A DNA stretch of 64,000 nucleotides from Lucinisca nassula (Eukaryota; Mollusca; Bivalvia; Lucinida; Lucinidae). The position numbers and the translations under genes were made by a program. The stretch lies in contig OY757026.1 in NCBI GenBank assembly GCA_963580285.1, forward strand, positions 88,138,651 through 88,202,650. The letters run 5' to 3'. This document shows, one piece after another, positions 11,236 to 20,112 of this stretch (within the stretch, counting starts at the first letter, position 1; every line of letters begins with the position of its first letter). Under the pieces are notes generated by a model that ran no database searches, had not been told where the DNA came from, and worked only from the letters and a program-made list of their open reading frames with translations.

Positions 11236-11325
11236 TTATATAGGTTTTCATTGAGAATTGACAAAAACTATCCTTCTATTTTCACAAAATACCAAGCTTA
11301 CCTGTTGCTATCTTCATACAGTGAA

Positions 11326-11575
11326 ACCAGCCTCTGTAGCTAAGTCGCATGCAGGTCTGACTGGTCAAGGAGGTTCAGGGCTCAATACCTGCTGAGTTTG
11401 CCAATATCTGATTGTGAAAGCTTTTCTATGGTCATTTTCTCCCTTCTCCTGATTCAAGAAGAGCATTTATCAGTTTCTCGTGAAAGAATGCACTCTGTAC
11501 TGGTTACAGTAAGTACTTATGAATAAGCCTGTCCAGGAAGTGTGTTTAAGTATACTGACCGGCTTGATGTCCAGT
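11326..11575 (+). mobile_element. Degraded tRNA-derived SINE, family T
   Basis: It resembles 50944-51257: a tRNA-like head (AGCCTCTGTAGCTAAGTCGC, then GCTCAATACCTGC), then GGTCATTTTCTCCCTTCTCC and a CCTGTCCAGGAA block. The tail is lost and many bases differ. Confidence 0.65.
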
Positions 11576-11893
11576 GACATGAATCTGGTATTCTATTTAT
11601 CAGTTTATTCAATTACACTTTTTATCCACATTGCTTAGTACTGGTTCCTGCCCGGGAAAAGAGGGCCACATGGAAGTTTAGTACTAGTACTAAATGTGAT
11701 ACCCTCTATATACAAGGTCTGTTGTTATTATTATTATTAAATACATGTATGCAATTTATGATCAGTTATCGATTGTCCTCAGTGCGTCCCAACATTCCGG
11801 CATGCAATAGTTAGTCCATATGTTTAGTATCATTCTGACCGTATTTTTTCCTCTGAAATTTTTTTGAGGAATTGTTTCCATTTTTTCCTAATA
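11576..11893. other. Intron with a small ATT microsatellite
   Basis: No element recognised apart from a (TTA)n run near 11724-11739. The last five bases before the LTR (ATAAC, 11894-11898) are the target duplication of the LTR element. Confidence 0.5.
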
Positions 11894-12196
11894 ATAACTG
11901 TTACGAGATGGAATAGGAAACCTCTCTGGTGCTTATGCACATCTAAATTATTTTAGTAGATGTATGGTAGGGCGGTGCGAGTGAAATATTTTAGGTGAAA
12001 TATGGTACGCAAACTGTGCTGCTCCATGAACAAGTCATGCACATATCATACGATGTATGCATGAGTGGTTTATAGAGATCTGTTTTTACAATGCAGGGGG
12101 CCGCTACAAGGCTGAGTTCTATAAAATTTGCCTAAAAATCGCCAACCGCCAAATTGTGCCATATATGAATTTCATTCCCGTCAAGTGTTGTGTGGG

Positions 12197-12420
12197 TTTG
12201 GTTTGGGTTTTACGGCCCTTTCAAGATTATTTCACTCATATCGAGCCGATCGTTAATCATAGGTGGGCGAAAACCGGAGTACCCGGAGAAAAACCACCTG
12301 ACCTTCCGTGCAGAACTTGGCGTCTCACACGTGACCCGAGCGAGGCTCGAACCCACGGCGGTGAGAGACCTAATGACTAAGAGTCAGCGCTCTTATCCAT
12401 TAGGCCACGGAGGCCCGTGT
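12197..12420 (-). mobile_element. tRNA-derived SINE inserted in the 5' LTR
   Basis: Target duplication AGTGTTGTGTGGG (12184-12196 and 12421-12433); the 3' LTR has the empty site near 19674. On the minus strand it starts with a tRNA-like head (GGCCTAATGGATAAGAGCGC, then GGGTTCGAGCC) and ends in GGGCCGTAAAACCCAAACC. It inserted after the element integrated, or at least in one LTR only. Confidence 0.92.
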
Positions 12421-12839
12421 AGTGTTGTGTGGGTGTTCGTTTTAACAGGAGTCATGGCATTGATTTATAGGGTCGTTTCATCAATTTTTCCTATGGGAAA
12501 TATACTATTTGAACGCAAATCCATTATCTACTCGATTTTTGCTATCTAGCTTTATTTGTGGACGGTATCTCAACCTCGCCACGATTTAAGCAAGGTAATA
12601 TGAGTAGGCATGATTTTCTGGTAGTATTCATAGATATATAAACCCTGAGAAAAACGAACACTTTAGCAGCAGGTCAAGTTGTAACGTGTACCTACAACAT
12701 TGTGTCGGGAAATAGAAAGTATATTGAAAGGTATGTTAAATCTATGTTTAGTATTATTTTTGTATGAACATGCTTGTAGGCTTTGGAGGGGTTTACTTCT
12801 AGTATACCCCAACTTTCTGAAGCCTATTCTGAATTCACT

Positions 12840-13000
12840 GTTGAAGCCTGTAGTGATTAGGCTACTAGCTTTGCCAGCTGGACGTCGCAGGATTGATCCC
12901 AGGCTTCTCCAGTAGTAGAATGAGTCTTTCTAAGTGAGGTCCTGTCTCATTCTGACCCTAGATGTTGGTGAGACGTAAAGTTTGGACACCCGCTCATTCT
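12840..13000 (+). repeat. Fossil SINE (family H) carried by both LTRs
   Basis: This matches the SINE at 34903-35065. Shared blocks are GATTGATCCCAGGCTTCTCC (GATCGATCCCCGGCTTCTCC there), GAATGAGTCTTT, and GTTGGTGAGACGTAAA. Since the 3' LTR has the same segment (about 22860-23010), the SINE was captured before this copy transposed. Confidence 0.75.
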
Positions 13001-14218
13001 AGATTCATTTAGGCTTTTAGACCCCTTTTGTAGAATGTAATTAATAAACGCCGGGTCACTTGTTTGACCCATGACTTTTGTCTAGCTGTGGTTAGAAAAC
13101 CGTGGTTCCGTCCCAATATGATATTAGGTGTAGAGGGGACGTAAACTTAAGACGGATTTAGCCATATCTTCATCATCAGGGCGAACTCTTACAAGAGCCT
13201 GTCGGGTTATCCGTGATGATGAACCGTAATGAATTTTATTTTACAAGCGTGTTCACGTTGATTAGAAATAATTTTGTTCAAGAAGAATTACGAGTTCATT
13301 TTGTAATGATGCCGTTTTTGTCTGATAACTCAGTTTGTGCATGTATGTACATATAAAGAACGTGATGATGATAAGTGGGAGTATTTGGTCGCCACACGTC
13401 ATAGCGGCCTGAGCGGCGGGGATGACGTCAGCTGCGTCATCGGCGTCGCGAGGACGGTTGTGACGGGGTGCCTACCAAATAAAGAGAGAATTTACGGCAA
13501 ACAGTGTTGGCCCTTATGAGACACTAACAAATGTTGTGGATTATAGATGAAAATCTTCTGTTTGTAGTTTCTATCTGTTATTAATGTAATGAATTTGTGA
13601 ATAGCTATATTTGTGAGCCGTGTCGCGGAGAAGGATATGAAATAGAGATGGTTATGTTTCCTGTAATTGGCGGCTGACCAGGTAGCGCAAAGGCGTGGTC
13701 TGTTCAATTGCCTCTTACTTGTGATAATGAGCACAAATTGATGAGTATTATGCTCAGTAGTAGTGAGCATTAATTGATTTCTGTAGTGCTCAGTAAGGAA
13801 ACATGAACTTTGAGTATTATTGTGTCAAGCGCTGGGTGCTGATAATTTGATGCACAGTCAAGTTGAGTTCTGCTGTACGGTTATTTGTTGCATGCACTAA
13901 TCAGCCTGTATGTCTGGTCGGCGCATGCGCAATAACGGTATATGCATGAACATATTCTTACTTCTCCGGGAGGGGATCATGATATAGCATGTATGTTTTG
14001 TGACTCGTGTCTTAGTCCAGTTATCGTAATTTGCAGGCACAACAATGTGTGGTGACCTGCTGCTCCCTGCGATATAGCAGCAGGTACTGGTACGACGCTG
14101 GGGGTTAGGGTCCAGCACGGGCGGACAGACCACCGTAATCTGTGTATACCAATGTTCATTGTTAACAAATGTGAGACCATGGAAGAGGTCAACTAGATAA
14201 CCTGCAGGTGATTCGGAC

Positions 14219-14300
14219 GATCGCTAAACCTGTGATCGGCAAACCTGTGATCGCTAAACCTGTGATCGGCAAACCTGTGATCGCTAAACCTGTGATCGGC
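14219..14300 (+). repeat. 30-bp tandem repeat within LTR
   Basis: About three copies of alternating GATCGCTAAACCTGT and GATCGGCAAACCTGT half-units. The same array is at 24235-24320 in the 3' LTR. Confidence 0.85.
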
Positions 14301-14710
14301 AACTGTCGATAGACTAGTTTGCACTAGTTCGCGAGAGGAAAATTCACGCGAGAGGGGGATTCACCCTAAGTTATAAACTGGCCAGTCGCGTCTTGTGTTG
14401 TTTTTTTTTTTTTTTTTTTTTTTTTTTGTTGTTTTTGTTGTTTGCTTCTGTAGGTATTCACGTCACCCGTTCCAAGCACAGAACATTGTTTTGCCTTCGG
14501 AGCGGACGTCGTGAGTTGGCTACAGAAGCAACAAATTGCGATGTTTTGTGTTAGTAAGTGTTAAATGTAGATACTGTAAATAATTCATGTCATTCATTTA
14601 ATATCTTTCTTGTGCCTTACCCCACAGCTGCCCGTACACCTGTCAGAGATCACGCTCGGTTGTCTTGTCAGCATGGGGGTTTGCGGGACGCCGTAAACCC
14701 ACATGTAACA

Positions 14711-14732
14711 TTTGGTGTCAGTGAAGTGAGGA
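14711..14732 (+). promoter_or_regulatory. Putative primer-binding site
   Basis: The bases right after the 5' LTR, starting TTTGGTGTCAGTGAAG, occupy the usual primer-binding position of LTR elements. The matching tRNA was not identified. Confidence 0.45.
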
Positions 14733-15441
14733 TTTGATCTCTGGCTGGTGTTCCCGGCTGTGGAACAGCACATTGATACTCTGAATCATCAATTTAAAAA
14801 AAAAAAAATGTATTGACAGCCACATTTAAAAATTAACTTGAATCTTCCTTCCTGCGTTGATGAAGTGCGAAACCCATGTATTCAACTAAATGAATACTGA
14901 CAAGTCGATAATTTCTGAGCAGGAAGGCAAGGCAAACCCCACTTTTTCTTGGTAACGAAAAATTTAAGTAGACCCCGCTTAATTGTGTTACCTGACATTC
15001 TACTAAGTTAAACTGGAGTTACTAATTGATCTTACCCACACATGGTTCTGATGTAGTGACGTTAACAATTTACTGACGTTGACATAACGGTAGCGTTAAT
15101 ATTTACGCAGTGGCTTGAGGTTAGGTATGACGTAATAGAAACATTAATGGTGACTTGTTATGATCGGAGTTTTGTAATGTGATGAAACTTCGGATTGTAG
15201 CATTATACTGTAAACGTCGTCAGTTTATGACGTCATATTAGACTACCAGTACTCAACGTCATACTTTGCTGAAAGCATTTGACATTTCAAATCGCGTGTG
15301 CTTTAATAACTAACGTTTTAGTTAGATTAACGCGTATAACACATATCTTAACGTTTTAGTTAAGCCCATTCAATCATCACTGATCATAACTGATCAGTTT
15401 ATAGTGGTTTTGATAGTAACGTGAGATTTACGTTATCAATA
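14733..15441 (+). other. LTR element leader
   Basis: About 700 bp of leader between the primer site and the gag start, without an open frame. It may hold a packaging signal, but nothing specific can be shown. Confidence 0.4.
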
Positions 15442-17736
15442 ATGGAGCGTTTAATGCAAATGGGAAAGGACTTAGGTTATGAGGGGAAGGAGTTACAAGG
15501 TTTTGTTAAAGAACAGCAAGATATTGAGCGGGCAGAAAGGCAAGTTTGTTTGTTTGATTTGAGGTTTAACGTCCCCGTCAACACTGTAAAGGTCATTTTG
15601 GAGACGTTGCTTCCAATTTTGTGGGACTTTTACCCGACATTGAGATGAAATCACATTTCAAGCCCTGTCGCCCAATGAAACCAACGGGGTTTATTAGCAT
15701 GGACGGTCCACCTCGCACCGCGGTTCCTGGACAGGCTTAGATCCTCTAAGCGGTTTACCAGTACAAGTGTGCGGGCCGGATTCAGCTCTGCGTGGAAGCA
15801 TCATGCAGCCCATATATTTCTTCAAGGCAAGAGCAAAGGGATTTAGAAAGGTTAAGGTCTGAAGAAAAGGAAAAGGAAAGGGCAGAAAAAGAAAAGGAAA
15901 GGGCAGAAAAAGAAAAGGAAAGGGAAGAAAAGGAAAAGGAAAGGGCACATGAACTAGCTATGTTGAATGTTAATAAGGAACTTGAAATGGCACGCATTAA
16001 GAGTGAAATGGAGGCAAAAGAGATTAGTGAGGCCCATTTAGAACAAATAAAACGGGTTTGAGCTACAGCACCAAGAATTAAAGAACCAATTAGAAATGCA
16101 GAGAGCGAAGCTCGAGCTAGAATTTGAAAAGCAAAAAGCTGAGAAGATGGCTCATGCCCGGGATCCTAAGTTACCTTATTTTGAAGAGGGTAAAGATAAA
16201 ATGGATAGTTATTTATCTAGGTTTGAGAAATATGCTATGGCTAATAAATGGGATAAGAGTGTTTGGGCCGCGTATTTAAGTGCATTGCTCAAAGGGCGCG
16301 CACTTGATGTATATGACCGGTTGTCAAATGAGGATGCGGCGGATTATGAAAAGTTAAAGGACGCTTTATTAAAGAATTTTGACATGACAGAGCGCGGATT
16401 TAGGAAGCAGCTTCGTTATAGTAGGCCCGAGAAATCAGAAACGTTCATACAGTTCAGTAGTAGACTGAGAAGTTATTTAGAAAAATGGCTTAATATGGCA
16501 AAGATAGAAAAATCTTTTCCGGCTGTCTGTGATTTCATGGCAAGGGATCAGTTCCTGGAGTCATGTAATAGAGAACTGTATGTACATCTGAAGCCAAAAC
16601 AGTTTGGTAATTTAGATGAAATGGCTAGGGAGGCAGATTTGTTTGCAGAAGCGCGCGGGGGCGTATATAGTTGCATTAATAAGGGGCAACGCGATAATAG
16701 AGGCGCAGCGCAGGGTAAACAGGACAAAGTTGACTTGAACAAACCGAGTGGTAGACTGGATATCAAGTGTAGCATATGCGGTAAGGGGCATTTAACAATT
16801 AAATGTTTTAAGAACCCCGACAGGAAACAATTGTATAGCGCAGAGGTAGGAGCAACTGGAGTTGGGGATAGCGGTGTTAAGGAAAATTTTAACACGCGCG
16901 TAGAGACTCAAGGTTCTCAGGTTAAGAATGAGAATACGCAGAATGTAGGTCGTGGTTATACACGTGGTCGTGGTAATTTTAGAGGGTCTTTTCGCGGACG
17001 CGGTAAAAATAATAGCACACCACGTGGCGCAGCACACCAAGTTAGTTTTTGTCAAACGGAAGTAACTAGGAAAGGTGATGAGATTGGAAGTATTTTTGAA
17101 AATAAGGTTGGTGATCCTTTGATTTCGGATGGGGAGGAGTGTAGTAAGGAAACTAGGGAAGGTGTCTGTTACTTCTTAAAGGCAAGGTTACCGACGGCAC
17201 AAGGATTGGTTAATAATAAAAAGGTGGTTGTATTAAGAGATACTGGGTGTACAGGCTGTGTCGTTCGGAGAAGTTTGGTTTCGGATAGTCAGTTAATAGG
17301 GAAGGAATCAAATGTTACGTTGATTGATGAATCCACACAAAGGTATCCTTTGGCAATGATTGACATTGATTGTCCTTTTTTCACTGGGAAAACTGAAGCT
17401 TTGTGTATGGATGATACGTTGTACGATTTGGTTATCGGTAACATTGATGGATCAAAACTTCCTGATATGTCTCATTTCTTAGCTGCGGCTGTAACTAGGT
17501 CTCAAACTAGGCAGGATGAGAAGCCTTACAGAAAACTTAAGGTTCCCGATCAGATCATTAACGATGACAAGGAGGCTTTCAAGCAAGCTCAGGTTGATGA
17601 TCCAACTTTGGAAAACATCAGGAAAAGGGTTGTATCTGGGAACAAGACTGTGAGTCGTGGTTTAAACCGAGGTGAAACTAGGTTTATTGAGAAAAAGGGT
17701 TTGGCATATAGGGAGTTCACAAAGGGTAACAAATAA
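15442..17736 (+). pseudogene. gag-protease region of the LTR element (broken)
   Basis: gag would form the particle and protease cleave it. The start is ATGGAGCGTTTAATG (15442). After 34 codons a SINE interrupts it (15545-15823). Then comes a Glu/Lys coiled coil with EKEKERAEKEKERAE repeats (15840-15960), followed by a frameshift near 16060. The next open frame (16096-17736, 546 codons) has a capsid-like helical part (YFEEGKDKMDSYLSRFEKYA). Next are one zinc knuckle (CSICGKGHLTIKC, C-X2-C-X4-H-X4-C pattern), an RG-rich tract (GRGYTRGRGNFRGSFRGRGK), and a protease with VVLRDTGCTG, where DTG is the active site. The end (DDPTLENIRKRV) already resembles the lead-in to integrase. No RT motif is present. 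Confidence 0.85.
15545..15823 (-). mobile_element. SINE family M inserted in gag
   Basis: Minus-oriented, 5'-truncated SINE M with target duplication AAGGCAAG (15537-15544 and 15824-15831). The tail complement is TTTGTTTGTTTG. Removing the insert and one duplication keeps the flanking gag frame continuous. Confidence 0.88.
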
Positions 17737-19214
17737 AAATCAAAAATGAGTTCCAACTTGTGGTCCCTCAAAGTTTCCGAGGAAAGGTGTTGAAACTGGC
17801 TCATGAAACGCTTATGTCTGGACATATGGGTATTAGGAAGACATTGGATAGAGTTGTAACTGAGTTTTACTGGCCCGGTATTTGCGGTGATGTCGCTAGA
17901 TTTTGTAAATCTTGTGATATTTGTCAGAGAACTATTCAGAAAGGTCGGGTCACTAAAGTACCTCTAGGAAAAATGCCATTGATTGATACGCCATTTCAGA
18001 GGGTGGCAGTGGACATAGTTGGTCCAATTGAGCCTCGATCTGATAGGAAATCTCGGTATATTTTAACCATGATAGCTTATGCGACAAGGTATCCAGAGGC
18101 GATAGCTTTACCAAGTATTCAGACGGAACGTGTCGCGGAAGCGCTTATTGAAATGTTTAGTAGGGTTGGCATTCCTGATGAAATGTTGACTGATTGTGGA
18201 TCACAGTTTACTGCTGAGGTAATGAAAGAAGTCAGCAGACTTCTTTCTCTTCAACAGTTAAGGTGTAGTCCGAGACACCCAATTTGCAACGGCTTGATAG
18301 AGCGTTTCCACGCTACGTTAAAGCAGATGTTACGTCGCATGTGTGCTGAACGTCCAAAAGATTGGGATAAATATCTTCCAGCTTTATTATTTGCGGTAAG
18401 GGAAGTCCCACAAGAGTCTTTAGGATACTCCCCTTTTGAGTTGTTATATGGACGTAACGTCAGAGGTCCAATGGCAATATTAAGAGAATTATGGGCTGAA
18501 GAGGTACGCGATGAGCAAGTTCTTTCGATGTATCAATACGTTATTGAGCTTAGGGAACGGTTAGAGCAGACATGCAAATTAGCGCGTGATAATTTAAAGA
18601 AGGTTCAGATTAAGCAGAAAGCTTATTATGATAAAGGCCCGAGGTGGCGTAAATTTGACGTCGGCGATAAAGTGCTGTTGTTACTACCGACAGACAGTAA
18701 TAAATTATTGCTTCAATGGAAAGGTCCTTATGAAGTGGTTGAGGTAGTAAACAGAATGGATTATAAGATTGACGTCAATGGAAATGTTAACACATATCAC
18801 GCTAATATACTGAAACAGTATGTTGAGCGTCAGACTGTGACGTCTCATTGTCTGATCTCTAAACCTATTATGTCGACAGACAGTCATGACAGAAATGACG
18901 TCGACGAGTCTTCATTTGAAGACAGCAGTTTTCAAACTGCAGAGCAACCGGAAAGTGACGGTGACGTTAGCGTCCCACACACACTAACGTCAGAGGAGAG
19001 TGAGGCGACAGAAGGGCTGAGAGAACAGCGCCTTGCAGGACTGACATGTCAGACAGACCAAATTATATGTACCACATTTATGTCAGAACCTGTGAAAACA
19101 ATGAAATCAGTTAAGCCAGCAAGGCCACCTCCAGTAAGATTAAAACGATATCCGTTTTCTAACAACCAACAGAGTGTCAGGGGAACAGGAAAATTCTGGG
19201 GCAAACCACCATAA
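17733..19214 (+). CDS. Integrase of the LTR element
   Basis: Integrase inserts LTR cDNA into the host genome. The frame is open from about 17733; no ATG is needed if it is made as a fusion with gag-protease. The HHCC zinc domain shows HETLMSGHMGIRKT then CKSCDICQR. The DDE core has D in VDIVGPI, D in TDCGSQF and E in NGLIERFHATLKQ. A GPY/F-type module (LLQWKGPYEVVEVVNRMDYK) follows. The C-terminal tail (residues about 390-484) is acidic, then Pro/Arg-rich, and looks unrelated to RT. A one-base loss in an A-run near 17735 probably separates it from the upstream frame. All catalytic residues are intact. Confidence 0.9.
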   Translation: MKIKNEFQLVVPQSFRGKVLKLAHETLMSGHMGIRKTLDRVVTEFYWPGICGDVARFCKSCDICQRTIQKGRVTKVPLGKMPLIDTPFQRVAVDIVGPIEPRSDRKSRYILTMIAYATRYPEAIALPSIQTERVAEALIEMFSRVGIPDEMLTDCGSQFTAEVMKEVSRLLSLQQLRCSPRHPICNGLIERFHATLKQMLRRMCAERPKDWDKYLPALLFAVREVPQESLGYSPFELLYGRNVRGPMAILRELWAEEVRDEQVLSMYQYVIELRERLEQTCKLARDNLKKVQIKQKAYYDKGPRWRKFDVGDKVLLLLPTDSNKLLLQWKGPYEVVEVVNRMDYKIDVNGNVNTYHANILKQYVERQTVTSHCLISKPIMSTDSHDRNDVDESSFEDSSFQTAEQPESDGDVSVPHTLTSEESEATEGLREQRLAGLTCQTDQIICTTFMSEPVKTMKSVKPARPPPVRLKRYPFSNNQQSVRGTGKFWGKPP

Positions 19215-19373
19215 CTTAAATAGCTAAATTTTACTTAAGAAAATTTGGGGGCAGACTACCTTAGTAGGTAATTCTTCGCACGGTTGTTGTGTAAATAGCT
19301 GTCTTGTTTAGATAGGTTCATCCTATTCCATCTCTGTACATAAAGAAAAAACATTTCTGATTGTTTTTTCTCC
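19215..19373 (+). other. LTR element 3' untranslated part
   Basis: Short AT-rich stretch between the integrase stop and the polypurine tract. RT and RNase H would be expected around the integrase C-terminus or here in a complete Gmr1-like element. Confidence 0.5.
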
Positions 19374-19384
19374 AAAAGGGGAAA
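19374..19384 (+). promoter_or_regulatory. Putative polypurine tract
   Basis: AAAAGGGGAAA, four bases before the TG of the 3' LTR, is where plus-strand priming would occur. Confidence 0.6.
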
Positions 19385-20009
19385 CCTTTGTTACGAGATG
19401 GAATAGGAAACCTCTCTGGTGCTTATGCACATCTAAATTATTTTAGTAGATATATGGTAGGGCGGTGCGAGTGAAATATTTTAGGTGAAATATGGTACGC
19501 AAACTGTGCTGCTCCATGAACAAGTCATGCACATATCATACGATGTATGCATGAGTGGTTTATAGAGATCTGTTTTTACAATACAGGGTGCCGCTACAAG
19601 GCTGAGTTCTATAAAATTTGCCTAAAAATCGCCAACCGCCAAATTGTGCCATATATGATTTTCATTCCCGTCAAGTGTTGTGTGGGTGTTCGTTTTAACA
19701 GGAGTCATGGCATTGATTTATAGGGTCGTTTCATCAATTTTTCCTATGGGAAATATACTATTTGAACGCAAATCCATTATCTACTCGATTTTTGCTATCT
19801 AGCTTTATTTGTAGACGGTATCTCCACCTCGCCACGATTTAAGCAAGGTAATATGAGTAGGCATGATTTTCTGGTAGTATTCATAGATATATAAACCCTG
19901 AGAAAAACGAACACTTTAGCAGCAGGTCAAGTTGTAACGTGTACCTACAACATTGTGTCGGGAAATAGAATGTATATTGAAAGGTATGTTAAATCTATGT
20001 TTAGTATTA

Positions 20010-20081
20010 TTATGTCTCCCCCAAAAAAAATTTTTTCGGAGAGACATATTGTTTTTCCCCCGGGCGTCTGTCTGTCTGTCC

Positions 20082-20112
<31 letters not shown>

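Larger units (their letters stand above)
11899..14710 (+). repeat. 5' LTR
   Basis: 2812 bp, of which 237 bp is a SINE plus its target duplication. It carries a fossil SINE segment (12840-13000), a CRE-like TGACGTCA (about 13422-13429), an NRF1-like GCGCATGCGC (about 13921-13930), a GATCGCTAAACCTGTGATCG repeat array (14219-14300) and a poly-T run (14401-14427). It starts with TG and ends with CA. Confidence 0.92.

Noticed and set aside
13337..14192. Small coding frames in the LTRs on both strands
   Set aside because: They recur only because the LTRs are repeats; no family motif and no conserved start.
17720..17765. Programmed -1 frameshift between protease and integrase
   Set aside because: No X XXY YYZ slippery heptamer in frame; a lost base in an A-run explains it better, though it cannot be excluded.
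20063..20112. The (GTCT)n run as an independent microsatellite
   Set aside because: It sits at the place where all tandem-core families have a GTCTGTC/GTCCGTC tract, so it is part of the element.
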